Assembly (NCBI GenBank): GCA_015501595.1
Contig: JADNRX010000093.1
Coordinates: forward strand, 99,063 to 163,062
DNA length: 64,000 nt
Direction: 5' to 3'
Source of the DNA: Hymenopellis radicata
Lineage: Eukaryota; Basidiomycota; Agaricomycetes; Agaricales; Physalacriaceae
A model generated the notes under the pieces. It ran no database searches, was not told the DNA's origin, and saw nothing but the letters and a program-made list of their open reading frames with translations. Shown piece after piece: positions 1 through 12,093 of this stretch. The first letter of the stretch is position 1; every line of letters begins with the position of its first letter. A program made the translations under genes and the position numbers.

Positions 1-485
1 AATTGTAAGGCATTACCACCCTGATGGCACGAACTAAGGAATATCTTGTGGTATCCCACTCTCGCTCCAGAGTAAGGTGGCGGCTTGAAGTTTGAACTGC
101 AGACGTCATATCAGCACTGGTGGGAGAAACATTGATAAAATTGACACGCAGTAGTGAGGAGCGCCTGGGTTCCTACTCTGTATCGCAAGTTGTTTGCTAT
201 TGGTGGTACTGTACGAGGATTTCGATCTCCTTCCTGCGATCCGTCGCGGGCCAAGAAAGATGTTCATAGTACGGACATAGCCTGAGCAGATCAATATACC
301 TCTCAAGAGCTTCCTAGCTTTGTACAAGTCCAGGGACTCAACAGTCAAAGAAAGAAAACACCAAACGGCGATGAAGGCAGGAGACATGTGGGTCCGATGA
401 CGTAATTCCTCAAGACGAGCATGTGACACGGATCGACGGTCACGCACGGAATTTTACTTCTTTTGCAGCAACCACGACCTTGAAG
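1..485. other. Non-coding stretch, no gene seen
   Basis: The reading frames here are short, lack recognisable motifs and overlap one another on the minus strand. The right end is the likely 5' flank of the F-box gene that follows. I see no RNA gene or repeat. Confidence 0.4.
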
Positions 486-2260
486 ATGATGGAGCAAGGT
501 GCGCTCGACTCCAGCCGTTCGCGATTTATGCCGCTGAAATGTAGATAGATACAACGACACCGTTCCCTTCGCCCGCCCCAAATCCAGTCACTCGCATCAC
601 GGACGTTGTTCCGGCCAACTTTCTCTGTGATACCCAAGCGCTGGCCAAAGTTGCCGAGTCAAAGCTGCTTGACGAGAAGGCACTACTGGCACTGGACGAA
701 GAGCTCGCGGCTCTCGCGGCTCGCCTACAAGGGCTTAAGGACCAGATGGCCGCTGTGGAGCAACTGATCGCCGACGCGGTAGCCACGCAGACGCGTTTGC
801 GCTCGTCCATCGCGACGCACACGACCCTCCTTTCCTCATCCCCCCTCCGCGCCCTCCCCGGCGAGGTTCTGAGCGAAATCTTCCTTCATTATGTCACCCT
901 TTTCCCACCTGCGACCAGAGACGTCTTCAAAGATATTGTTGCATGCCATCGCATCCAGTCCCCTATCCTCCAAGTCTGCCGTCGATGGCGTACGACCGCA
1001 TTAGCAGATCCGCGGCTCTGGACCACCATTCCTTTAGTTGGTTCTGGGGATCAATACTCTCGTTTCGCTCACCCATTGATATCGGGCACTTCCGAGCAGC
1101 GGACTGCATACTGGCAGACTCTCGAAGACTGGATAGAGCGCTCCTCTTCCCTTCCTCTCAACATTCTCTTCCACCTAGCTGAAAAGTGCGAAATCGGTGA
1201 TCCTGCATACACTATTTCCTCTTTCGAGAGGTTCATTCGTCTATTCCCACGCGCAGAGACCATGTCGCTCTACCTCTTTTCAGTTGAGTTGGACATTCCT
1301 GCACTCGCCTCGGTCGTGGCCAATGCTGAGATCTCACCGGCTGTTTGCGTTCATACGGCGAGCATAGAGGTTGGCGACGAAGGGTTGTGCCGGAAAATTC
1401 TGTCGGCAATACCGAATGTCGAGAACCTCGAGATAGGCGGCCGCGTAGTAAACTTCGGGCTATCATGGTTTCTTGACGCACCAAATGCAGGACACCACTT
1501 GCGCAGCTTGCAAGTGCACAGTGCTTGCCTACGTCTTGTTGAGGTCCTCGATCTTTTGGATCGCGTGCCGCTCCTTGAGACTCTGAAGCTCTTCCGTGTC
1601 TCAGAGCCTACCGCTGGCGATAACCTCCGCATTGTAACCCATAACGTTGTCTCCACTTTTCAGCTTGTTGTGGTGTCTCATCAGGAGAACGATGCCATTT
1701 TCCAGCATCTCACGTTCCCCTCTCTGCATTCTCTGACCTGTGCTGCAGAAGATGCCTGGCAAGCGGCATTCGCGTGGCCTCGACAAAGTAACATTGCCTT
1801 TCTTCGGCGCTCTGGCTGCGCGTTGATGGAGCTTTCTTTCTGGCATTTCGATGTCAATGAGATGCTCCTCGTGGAATTGCTTCAATCTCAGAAGGACCTC
1901 TCTACCCTTCAACTTAACGTATTAGGCGGGCCCAGATCCGTCTTCGGTCATGTCCCCATTCCAATGTCCATTCTGGACTTCCTGTCGACGAAACCCAAAG
2001 GCATACAGAAACGCCCCGTGCCGGCGGTGGAGGTCATTCGGCTTGCGATACTGCCAAGGCACTTCAAGAGGGCGAAACGGCTGATCCAGTCGCGTTCTGG
2101 TGACCATGCGCGGAGCGATCGCGTTGTGGAGTTGCGAGAAGTTGACATGGTAGTAATTATGCAGCAGCCGCCGAGTATTGCGAAGAAGGCGGAGCATGCG
2201 GCTATCTTTGAGGAGTGCGTGAACGCAGGCATGAACCTTCAAATTGCTTACGGATTCTAA
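486..2260 (+). CDS. F-box-like domain protein with N-terminal coiled coil
   Basis: Typical Agaricomycete F-box-like protein, probably a substrate receptor of an SCF ubiquitin ligase (family inference). The uninterrupted frame from the ATG at 746 encodes 504 residues. Upstream the same frame continues as a charged Leu/Glu/Ala coiled coil (about 590-745), with no ATG until a likely first exon at 486-540, joined over a 47 bp GT-AG intron (541-587). That model gives about 575 residues. The F-box core is the segment SPLRALPGEVLSEIFLHYV (near codons 30-50 counted from 746), followed by a weakly repetitive leucine-rich region. Members of this expanded family rarely have a known target. The 5' exon is inferred from phase and coiled-coil continuity only; starting at 746 is the conservative alternative. 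Confidence 0.8.
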
Positions 2261-2417
2261 GCACGTTTTTGTCATCGTTAAGGAACCATCCTGCAATATA
2301 TAGAGTCATTCCCATCGTCTGCGCTTCCGTGTGGCACTGCAGAGTCACATCATGTGATGTGATGCTTCGCGAGATCTAATACATAATGGAAGCCAAGTCT
2401 TTCATCCTCTTACCATC

Positions 2418-4588
2418 ATGTTTGAAGAGCCGGAGCGCCCACGTAGTCCAATTAGGATCGACTGGGATGCGTTGATTCATAATCCTACCGAGGAAGGCGC
2501 CCACCCCCAGTTTCCCCGCCCCGTTCATCCCAACGACGTCCGCGAGCCCGCCGTCCTTGCTCATGAACTCGCCTTGAAGTTTTTTCCAGACTCCTATCCA
2601 CATCCTTTCGCCATCTCAGAAAACGATGATTCCCGCACCCCGGACGAGTGGGGAGATGCACCTCGCTGTATTGTCGAATTACGCATGTGTGCTCTGTCGG
2701 CTGCTATACGCGATAAAACGGATTGGCAGCTCAAGATGAAGAATCCAGATATTGTAGAGAAATGGCGCAACGAGGCGCTAGGACAGGCGCTTCCTGACGA
2801 TGACTTGCCGGAATGGAAACTTAGCGAAAAGATGGTGTGTTCCTATTTTTGCTGGTCATTAATTCCTCTCATTTTCATTGAGGTCGACTACGTGCTACAA
2901 GAGCTGGAAGACTATGCGGGGCTACGTGACGCAGAGACCGGCATCGAAATGGCTTGTTATGAGCGAGTTTGGAAATCAGATTCCTTGGTGCCACTCGAGT
3001 TATCCATGAAGCTTCTCGCTGGTGTCAAAGTACTCGAAGATGTTCCTGACGACCAGAAGGACTGGCACCCGGGCTCGAATGGTCAAGTTCTCGATCTCGT
3101 TCATCCCTCCCTCTATTGCGTATCTTACTTGAACACCTGGGAGCGCCTTGCAGATAACACATTCGCCGTTATGGAACCGCCGATGGAAAGTGGCGCGTCA
3201 AACTTCCTCTCTGCCGACTTCGCCTGGCTCCCTTCTGATTTCGTCATCTCGGACGACGGTGTCGCCGTCCTTTCGCCCGGAACGTACATCAACAATCTTC
3301 ATCCCGATCACCATGCCGCTCTCTATCCCGTCATCGCCTCGCTCGTTACACTTGCCGTGCCCATGTTCGAACGCGTGCTCTCCGATCTGAAGCGCCCTCT
3401 CACCAAACAGCGGATGGTCACTGAACCGAAATGGAGCTTTCGCGATATGCGGCCGGAACAAGTTCATGGCATTCCATGCATATGGCAGAAAGGCGGTAAA
3501 TCTACTGGGCCGCCGGAGCCGAGGATGTATGGTATTGATTGGAAGGGGTGGGAGAGTAGGGACTTTGAGGAATGGGCGAAGACTATTCCAAAGGTATTAC
3601 CAGAGGCGTTGGACAAGTACGATGGGGCTCTTGGTGTTGTGAAGCAGACGGTATCGCTCCGTGGGTCAACTATCCAGATTATTGTCAAACTCGCAAATAT
3701 TGTGTTGACGCCTGAAAAGTTGTCGTATCCAGGCGGAAGTTGGCATGTTGAAGGTCAGTTCGTTACAGCACTTTGATGACCTTGCTGACACTGTGTTTAG
3801 GAATGCTCAATGAAGAGATTGTGTCAACTTTCATCTACGTGCGTTTACATTCTGCTTCATGCCATCCGAGTCTTCCTAACGAGATAGTAAAGTACTATGA
3901 CGAAGATAACATCACTGAGTCCCGCCTGGCTTTTAGGACATCTATACTCGAGCCGCTGTACGATGGACAAGATGACGATGAATGCACGAACATTATTTAC
4001 GGTGTCCGCCGGTTTGTATTATTCGGTCCACATCTTTTGTTCTATACTTATGTCCTTTTGCACAGAGACACGCCGCTCGTGCAAGACCTTGGTAGTGTGA
4101 GGACGTGTAATGGCCGCTGCATCGCTTTTCCCAACATCTATCAACATAAGGTCGGCTACGTTCTTGTCCCTAACGCTATAACACGCACAGCTCACATAAA
4201 CTCAGGTCCAGCCGTTTTCCCTCGCGGACAGGACTAGGCCGGGACACCGCAAGATTCTCGCTCTGTTCCTCGTCAATCCCGACAAGCACGTGCCCTCAAC
4301 TACGACCGTTCCGCCACAACAATACGAGTGGATCGCAGAGGCATGTCGGGGACCACTATCAGAACACCTACCAGTGGAGCTCGTGGACACGATTTGCGAG
4401 CATCTATTGGCGTTCACATGTACAAGGGAAGTCGCAGAGTCGCAGCGCGCGTCATTGATGAAGGAAAGGTCCCAGTTTGTTAAGGAACATACGGAGAGTA
4501 AGTATCAGGTCGGGTTCAATATGTGGTACGTTTGCCAATTTCACTTCTTAACCTACTCTTGCGCTAATGACTGTCTAGTGAGCATTAG
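2418..4588 (+). CDS. DUF4246 family protein, putative Fe(II)/2-oxoglutarate oxygenase-like
   Basis: Recognised as the fungal DUF4246 family. Seven exons are joined over six short introns (2835-2882, 3754-3800, 3839-3892, 4012-4065, 4151-4205, 4526-4578). The exons sum to 1860 nt, giving 619 residues with an open frame throughout, which supports the model. Diagnostic segments are LHPDHHAALYPVIASLV, the HxE motif in GGSWHVEG, and PGHRKILALFL near the C terminus. The ending Asn-Met-Cys-Glu-His uses a tiny last exon of 10 nt. HxE plus a distal His followed by Arg/Lys resembles the metal- and co-substrate-binding triad of 2OG oxygenases; this is my inference, and the family's substrate is not known to me. 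No signal peptide or membrane segment is visible, so it is probably cytosolic. Confidence 0.85.
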
Positions 4589-5216
4589 GAAACAGATTGA
4601 ATGTATAGTAGATAACAGTGACTGTATTTTGTGTTCAACTTGGTGAGGTTTCGAGCCAATCTGAAGCCGGCAAGGCTCGTCATACGAGCCTGCTGTCACC
4701 AAAGACGTACTCGTCGCCAAGGGATGTACCCAGCGACGTTCCGCTCTGCGCACAAGGAACGTGTCGTCCTACCAGAAGTGATTGGTCTCACCACGTGACA
4801 AGAGCAGCTTACCCACAAACCATCATGTCCGCCGGAGTCGATTTGTTCTGACGTCTTGAATATTTTCCGTGCTGATTGCTATCCTTGCCATTGGTAAACT
4901 TTCGGTGGCTCATTACCAAGGTATGTGGGAAGGTGATGGCTATCAATATCTCCCGTTCGTTTCCGTGGAATCAGTGTTCAACTCCTCAATTTTAGAATAG
5001 ACTACGGCAACAGAGCAGCTCGTTGACAGCCTACGCACCTCGTTACCAAGGGCCTTAAATCCCTCCAGGAAGCCCAGTTTCCAAACGTGCATTACCCTTT
5101 ACTGGTTGTGCTCGTCGGTTGTGCTCGTCGGTCTTTTGGACATGTATTCCATTGCTTACATCGAACGGACTCGTCACTGTCATCCTTTTTTACTCACACT
5201 CATGTCATGAGGTTCA

Positions 5217-5242
5217 CTGGCTGACTGGCTGACTGGCTGACT
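5217..5242. repeat. Short tandem repeat (ctggctga)x3
   Basis: Three perfect 8 bp units lie in the 5' flank of GST copy A, about 110 bp before the ATG. They are absent from the matching place in copies B and C. A second small tandem duplication, ggttgtgctcgtc, lies at about 5104-5135. Confidence 0.8.
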
Positions 5243-5298
5243 CACGCAGTGATAACGCCTTATGACGCCAATTAACCCCACAACCGAGATGATCGTGT

Positions 5299-5305
5299 TA
5301 TAAAG
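5299..5305 (+). promoter_or_regulatory. TATA box of GST copy A
   Basis: tataaag lies 47 bp before the GST start codon. The element is kept in the same place in copies B and C, so the whole promoter was duplicated. Confidence 0.55.
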
Positions 5306-5351
5306 CCCGCGTGTCATACTACACATCGAATCGTATCGCCCTTGAGACACA

Positions 5352-6318
5352 ATGGCTGAACAGATCACTCTCTACACGGCAAAGGTGCGTTGTCCTCGCG
5401 GATCCTCTTCATGTCGACTCTGAGCAGTTCGGAACAGGTTTGCCCGTATGCGCATAGGGTACGTCTTAGCGTCGTACGATCTGATTAACGAGACGCTCAT
5501 ATACCTCGTACTAGACGAGCTTGCACTCGCTGAGGTCGGTGCACAATTCACGCGATACGAAATCGATCTTGGCAACAAGCCGGATTGGTACGCGCCCAAA
5601 GTGAACCCTGCTAGTAAAGTGAGTGACTTCTCTGCTCTTTCTAGGACGCTTTATGACGTTCTTCTCACCCTAATTAGGTTCCCGCAATTGCGTACGGCGG
5701 CCCCATTGTTCCAGCAGACCAACCCTCTCCCGACTCTACGAAGCTAGCTGAATCGCTTATCCTCGTCGAATTAATCGCTGATCTCTTCCCTGCGTCCCCT
5801 CTCCTGCCCTCTTCGCCTGTCGAGCGCGCCCAGGCACGCTTCTTCATCGACACCTTTGCCAACAAGTTCAGCCCAGCATACATGGGGTTCATCACGCGCG
5901 CCGAATCGAAGGAACCGCTGTTCGCTGCATTCGAGGCGCTGCAGAACCTGCTCGTTCAGAATGGTGGCAAGAAATTTGCGGTTAATGATGATTTTACGAT
6001 CGCGGACGCGGCGGTTCTGCCGTTCTTTGCCAGGTTCGAGACGGTACTCTCAAATGATCTCGGAGCCTACGACGAAGGCGAGGGAAAACAGCTCTTAAAC
6101 ACGCTGGCGACGGATTCGAAGTACAAGGTGTTTTGGGATTATTTCCAGAGACTGAAGGCGAGGGAGAGCTTCAAAAAGACATACTGGCCGGTCAGTTTCC
6201 TTTTTGTTTTCTCTTCTTGCTTAGTATTCTGAACGGTGGCGCACAGGATGATGTATTGGAGCGGATGAAACCAAGACTTGGACCACTGCGCGCAGAAAGA
6301 CAGAAGTCGAAGGCGTGA
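5352..6318 (+). CDS. Glutathione S-transferase (intact copy)
   Basis: Cytosolic GST conjugating glutathione to electrophiles. Five exons (introns 5385-5437, 5471-5519, 5619-5677, 6191-6246) sum to 750 nt, 249 residues, the usual GST size. The N-terminal thioredoxin-like half carries CPYAHR (residues 13-18), as in Cys-type omega/Ure2p-like GSTs, then YEIDL and the cis-Pro/SNAIL-like region KVPAIAYGGPIV. The C-terminal helical half has FTIADAAVLPFF, the GST N-capping box. Two other copies of this gene lie in the window, both broken. Intron 2 here keeps its AG acceptor (acgag), which is mutated in both other copies. The chosen ATG follows the TATA box at a suitable distance. No targeting signal is seen. 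Confidence 0.9.
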
Positions 6319-6440
6319 AAATCGGAAAATGTGGTAAGTGGAATCACGATAGTATGTTTCTTACATGTGGACGTTGTATGGATATTTTGGCGGAAATGAT
6401 CAAAGCTTTGGAAGTTGCGTTGATGATGATTACAGAACGT

Positions 6441-7872
6441 TAGCAATCAACCAAAGGAAAGAACTTCTTCTACGACTGAGAGCCGTGGACAGCAAGCCTA
6501 GCATAGAGAATGTTTTTCGATTGCCTCGCTTGTAATACAGTGCCTGCGACCCGAGTTTGTAGCCTCGGTGCTAGTCTCGATACCCGACTTTATGGCGAAG
6601 GGAAGACAATCGTTCCCTTTACCTCGGTGCGTCCTGTGCGCATGTGCGCTTGTCAGGAACAGTATGTTGTGACTTGAGCGCAGCAAGTAGAATGAGGGCG
6701 AACAGCCAAGATAATTGAATGCTGAACATTCGACGCAGAGAACGGAAGGCAACCGAATCAGCATCTCGGCAAGCGCAGCTATTGAATGAAATGCGATCTA
6801 GTGCAAGAGGATGTAAAACAAAGTCTTGACAGAAACATCTATCCAGACGTCCGACGACACAGTTACAGTTACGTGTCGCCAGCACCCACAGTCACCATCG
6901 AGAGCCTCGGAAACTGCGCCTCGTTACCGGCATATGGTTCGCTAATCGCCTCACCCGACACGCTCATCGTGGAGCCTTGAGGCCATTTTCAAAACCCGTC
7001 GGTGTGAATAGATGTTGTGTGTTTGGGAAGACGCCCAGGAGGGAGGCGGCAAGGAGCCGTCGGTCACGGATGATGGTGGTCAAATCCACGGTGACGGAGG
7101 TGAAGTCGACACGAGACAAGGAAAGCTAGCACGTGCCGGTTACCCCCCTTTCTTTCACGCGTTCGCCTAGAACCTGGGCTGTAAGGCTCATTCCTCTTGC
7201 GAACAACTTGTCGAACCTCATGTTTTCTCACCTTATCTGGTGCTTATGCGTGCTCTTTCCTAGAGATGCCTCTTCTCGCGCATCTTTCCAATCTTTCAAC
7301 TTACAACTGTTCTGCAAAGCAAAGGCATCAGTCTTATTTCAATCTCGATGCTCCTATGCGCAATTTCTCTGCGCGTTCTCCGCTACTTCTCCGACAACTT
7401 TAATGGCCGTCGCTAACGTATTGATATCTCCTGGTAGGTTAATATCTCTACAGTGAATCATGAATGTTGATATGAACGACAGAAAAACAAACTCGTCCTT
7501 CGACGTGCTGAGCTGCTATCCCTTCTGGCCGCAATTCGAATTCGCTCAGTATTGATTTATTTTCCCGATTGTCGAGAAGACGAATTGGTAACACTTCCCA
7601 AACCAGCGAGTCTTCGAAAACTAACAACCACCAGACAGCGTCTCCATCAAATGAGCCACTCAACCCTGCTTATCATGCACCTTCCTATGTCGGAATTTTT
7701 CGCCTCTTTGACCAGCGCACATGGCGAAAAGACAAAGACCCTTCCCAAACAAGGCTATCGCCTCGCCACTCCCCAGAACCAATTTATTTGTTCCAACCAA
7801 ACTCGAAAACACCTTCTACAACTGGTGATTTCGAAAAGCAATTGAGATTTTGCGTCGGTGGTGCTGGTCGCA
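6441..7872. other. Intergenic region, no gene seen
   Basis: About 1.4 kb between GST copy A and the zinc-finger gene. Frames are short, overlapping and without recognisable motifs. The last few hundred bases are the likely promoter region of the zinc-finger gene. Confidence 0.5.
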
Positions 7873-7879
7873 TATAAAG
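7873..7879 (+). promoter_or_regulatory. TATA box of the C2H2 gene
   Basis: tataaag lies about 123 bp before the ATG at 8002, with a pyrimidine-rich 5' leader between. Confidence 0.5.
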
Positions 7880-8001
7880 GGCGGCTCGCTCGCTATGATT
7901 TCCCCCAGCTCTCGCCGCCATCAGCACCCCGAGCAACTCCATCCTCCATCCCGTCCCGTCCGCGATCCTAGCGCACTTTTGCTTGCACATCCTATCACAC
8001 A

Positions 8002-9056
8002 ATGTCTACTCCCATCAAAGCCTCCGCCCTTGTGAGTACCCGCCTTGTGTCCAAATGCGGACACCATTATTGTTTCGGTCGCTGACATAACTTTCTATTG
8101 TTCTCTTTTCAGCCATGCCCCTACCCCGGTTGCTCGCGGGTCTTTGAGCTGATGCGACACCTGAACCGCCATGCCGAGATCCATGATCCCAAGACGAAGA
8201 GGTTCGCGTGCCCTTGGGCCGACTGCGACCATACGACGCGCCAGAGATCGAATTTGAAGACTCATATAAAGAAGTGAGTATCCTATCTGCATTATCGATA
8301 CTGAGTACTGAGTGCTGACTATCGAATAGGCACACGAACACGAAGGACCTTTCCTGTTCCAAGTGCACCTACGCCACTGGCGACCCTGCACTCTTACTTC
8401 GTCACGAGAAGCGCGTCCACGGATATAAGCCTCGCACCACACGGAAGCGTCGCTACACTATGTCGGAAGTGTCTTCCTCCTCCTCAGGCTCTGACACCAG
8501 CTCTCCAACCAGCCCCGTCGCCGACGTGAAGCCCGAGCTCGACAACTGGCATGCATATCCATTCGAAGATTCCTTCACCAGCGTCCAAGCCAAGCCTCTA
8601 TATCCCGCCACTGAAGCGATACCCGCGCTTTCATATACAGCATTTGATGTTGATACCCTTTTCTCGGCGGAGTCTGGATACGGTTGGTTCTCCTTGGCCG
8701 CGCCAGTGGAGAAGACCGAGTCTCTCGATAGCTGGTCATCATGGGCTCCAACGCCTACGTCCCAAGCAGAGTCACGACCCGCTTCCTTCGACTGGTCGAC
8801 GCCGTTGGATTACAACTTTGCGCACTTCACTACACCATCACCGGAGGCGCCCTATCTCCCAACGTCCTCGACTCCCTCTGGTGTTCCGTACATCGAACAG
8901 AGTCTTGAGCAGTTCTTCAGCTTCGCGCTTCCAGAAACCTCTTCGTCGCTTAATGGCGCATCCCCATCCGAGCCCGTGTACGGCTCGTATTTACCGGCGC
9001 AACTGTCAAGCTTGCAGCCTTCCGCCAACAACGCCTTTTTCAACGGACTCTACTAA
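8002..9056 (+). CDS. C2H2 zinc-finger transcription factor
   Basis: Three exons (introns 8032-8112 and 8274-8329) encode about 305 residues, summing to a whole number of codons. Three C2H2 fingers sit at the N terminus: CPYPGCSRVFELMRHLNRH, CPWADCDHTTRQRSNLKTHI and CSKCTYATGDPALLLRHEKR. A basic patch follows (KPRTTRKRRYT, a likely nuclear localisation signal). The remaining two thirds are Ser/Pro/Thr-rich with aromatic residues, as in activation domains. The first intron falls ten codons in, just before finger 1. The product should bind DNA in the nucleus; target genes cannot be inferred from the sequence. No frame problems were seen. Confidence 0.88.
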
Positions 9057-9336
9057 CTGTTCTTCTCTTCATACATATTGTGCTTATAGTTATTCCTCTT
9101 CTTTTCTTGCTTGTACTGCTATTCGTCTGCTACTGTTTGTCTGTCGTCATTTTAGAGCAGACAGAATTCATCTCATCTGTCCTCGATAAAACTGAGGACG
9201 AGTCTGCTCTCCGATGCTTGATTAGATCCACATTCTGCTTAATAGCGCGTTCGACGTAAATCTCCCTAATCGGGTACTAACCCGAGGTGATCGGCGGCAG
9301 TCGTGTCTTGACCAGTCTCCACCATCATCTCTAAAG

Positions 9337-11957
9337 ATGCCCATATCTGGATCCCATTTCACCGCCCCAAGCGACGCTTATTTCAAATCCCTAGAAGAGC
9401 TTGACATCTGGGCGTCATCTCCTAAAGCGAAATCAACCACCCCGCTGAAATACTATCCGCGAACTGGACCAAGTCGGACAGCTGGAAAGCTCCTCGTAAA
9501 TCTACAGTACACGATATGCTATACGTACTCACGAACGCTATCGTCAGGTCTGTCATGATTACAAGGTTAGTGAAGTACGGTTCGTGCGCGAATGGATTAT
9601 TTATGCTGTTAATAGGGTGGTTACACCGAAAGTCCATTTGCGTTGTCTTACACGTTCAATTACTGGAACGTCTGCGATACATTTATCTAGTAAGTGTGTC
9701 TGTGCATTGGCTATCGCACGTTGTTGGTGGAATAAGAAGAATCAATCTAGTTGGCAATGCCTGACACTATCATACGCGCCTAAGCTCGAGTTCCGTGACT
9801 CGTCTCTATTCCATACTATGGCGGACTTACCATCCTCATCATCTTCTAATACTTCACCAGTTTCTCGCACCATCGTGTAACTATTCCACCAACTGGATGG
9901 ACGTCTGCCGCCCATCGTCAAGGTGTCAAGATGCTTGGGGTTTTGTAAGTACGTCACAACCGCATACCTCTTCCATCCCACTCATCGGTCGCAGAATATT
10001 CGAAGGCGGCGCTGAAGCTGATTGTCTCCGACTTCTCGTTGGCAAGCTCCCAAAGTCTAAAACTGGACCAGCAAAGCAACATAGCCACTCCCAATCTATA
10101 CCAGTGTCACCGCACTATGCACGGCTCCTGGCAGCACTTGCGTATGAGCACGGATTTGATGGTTATCTGCTCAACTTCGAATGTCCCCTGCAAGGCGGGC
10201 TCGAGCAAACACGCGCGCTATCCGCTTGGATTACGATTTTGCAAGACGAGCTGCGCGAGAAGGTGGGCAATCATGCAGAAGTGATATGGTCAGAATTTTC
10301 CTTCATGTTGTTGCCCGCTTTGGTCTAACGCTTTGGGATAGGTACGACAGTGTCATCGTAACCGGACAACTGGCATGGCAAGACCGACTAAACAGTTTGA
10401 ACCTGCCTTTCTTTCTATCCTCTCATGGCTTATTCGGAAACTATACTGTAAGAGGTTCTTTGCTCCCAACGACATGTTTTCTGAACAACATTTCTAGTGG
10501 CGAAAAGACTATCCGACCCGAACAGCAGAGTACTTTCTCAGTCTCGATCCCAACCTAACAGGTACACATCCCCAGCGACACTTCTCCGCCAAATCACTCG
10601 GTGATATATACATGGGTGTCGACGTCTGGGGCCGTGGCAGCCACGGCGGTGGTGGCTTCGGCTCATACAAAGCGCTCTCCCATATCTCCCCCGAGTCACT
10701 AGGCCTCAGCGTAGCCCTGTTCGGGCAAGCCTGGACATGGGAGAGCGAACAAGACAAGGACGGCTGGACATGGGCCAAGTGGTGGATTACGAACGCACGT
10801 TATGGGTTGGATGTGATAACAACGATACCGTTCACGTCCCAGAGGCCCCGAGGAGAGAGGGCGAGCCGGAGTGCGTGCATGGACCGTTCCTACCTGTGTC
10901 GTCCTTCTTCGCAAAGCAGGCGCCCCCGGATCCAGTCGCACTGGCGTTGCACACGACGTTCTCGCCTGGCGTTGGGTTGGGGTGGTTCGTCAACGGCGTG
11001 AAGGTCTATACAAGCGACAAAGGATGGACAGACGTCGACAAGCAGACAAGCGTGGGTGACTTGGTCTGGCCCAGACCCAGTGTTGCTTGGGAAGGCGACG
11101 TCGAAGACTTCCAAGGCGAGGTAGCCATCACCCCAGAGATATGCACGTCCGACGCCTGGAATGGTGGGAGCTCGCTGAGACTGGCACTTTCCGAGAAAGA
11201 CCAAGACCACTCGGTCTATCGGTGTGTATGGGTTCCAGTCCAGAGTCTCGCTCTCACAGAGGGACGATCCTACGAAGCGGCACTGGTGTACAAGCTCGAG
11301 GAGCACGCGGACCTCGATGTCAGTCTGTCTGTCAAAACGGACATGGGGACTGTTACCATCACGCCAACGGCGGCAAACGACACCGCGCTACCCGAAGGAT
11401 GGACCAAGTTGGCCATAACTTTCTCGGTGGACAAGGAGCCGACATCAGCTTCGATTGGAGTGGTCATTGCCATAGTCTTGGAGGACGAGCCTCTGAAAGC
11501 CTCCATTCTCCTTGGGCAGATGAACGTCTTTCCATCACCATCCAATGCCGTCTATGACGCTTCGCTCTTATGGGCAGACTACGACACGGACTCGAGCATG
11601 TTGACGTGGGAAGTCGCTGCGTCGTTCAAGCCTTTAACGGGATTGACCATTACATCGCCTGAAGACCCCATCCCAGCGTGGGACATCTCACCATCTGCGA
11701 AATGGTTCCCCAGATTCGTCTACTACAACGTGTACGCCAGCCCGTTCACCACTGATGTGTACGTCGGCGGGCCTGAAGACGCAAGCGTGGTATGGATTGG
11801 GACGTCGGGGTACGAGAGAGGCAAGAAGAAGTTTGTGGTGGATTCGAGGAACATGCCGTTTGATGGTAATGGGAAGATTCGGTTCTTCATCCAAGGCGTG
11901 CTTGATACCGGTGAGGTCATTCCTTGGGAGAGATGCGTCTTTGTGGACAAGTTATAG
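9337..11957 (+). CDS. GH85 endo-beta-N-acetylglucosaminidase (apparent 1-nt frameshift)
   Basis: Mannosyl-glycoprotein endo-beta-N-acetylglucosaminidase (ENGase), which cuts the chitobiose core of N-glycans. Seven exons; introns near 9496-9547, 9566-9615, 9690-9860 (171 bp), 9945-9994, 10289-10341 and 10448-10497. The GH85 signature GFDGYLLNFECPL contains the catalytic Asn-x-Glu pair; IFEGGAEAD, FFLSSHGLFGNYTWR and VDVWGRGSHGGGGF are also family hallmarks. A C-terminal beta-rich region follows. At about 10785 the frame changes: the conserved text ends at WTWAKWW in one frame and resumes as DYERTLWVG in another, needing one extra G. The exon sum is accordingly one base short. No signal peptide is evident, as for cytosolic ENGases. 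Either a pseudogene or a sequencing undercall; I favour the second. Confidence 0.85.
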
Positions 11958-12093
11958 TTATCCTTGATCGAGCTCATTTGAATAAAGTAGAAATGAAGTA
12001 TTGTACGTGTTTTCTTCTTCGCTTTCGAGGAGCATTACCTACGGCATCACGTAGAGGGTAGATATAAATAAGTCTGTCCATCTATGAATGGAT

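Larger units (their letters stand above)
4710..6440 (+). repeat. GST duplication block A (holds the intact GST copy)
   Basis: Similar to 41880-43950 (same orientation) and to 26580-28555 (inverted). Shared sequence covers about 640 bp of 5' flank, the whole GST gene and about 120 bp of 3' flank. Recognisable shared words include the stretch around 4790-4850 (ccaccacgtgacaagagc at the other copies) and the TATA region. Block A is the shortest copy on the 3' side. Boundaries were judged by eye and may be off by tens of bases. Confidence 0.8.
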
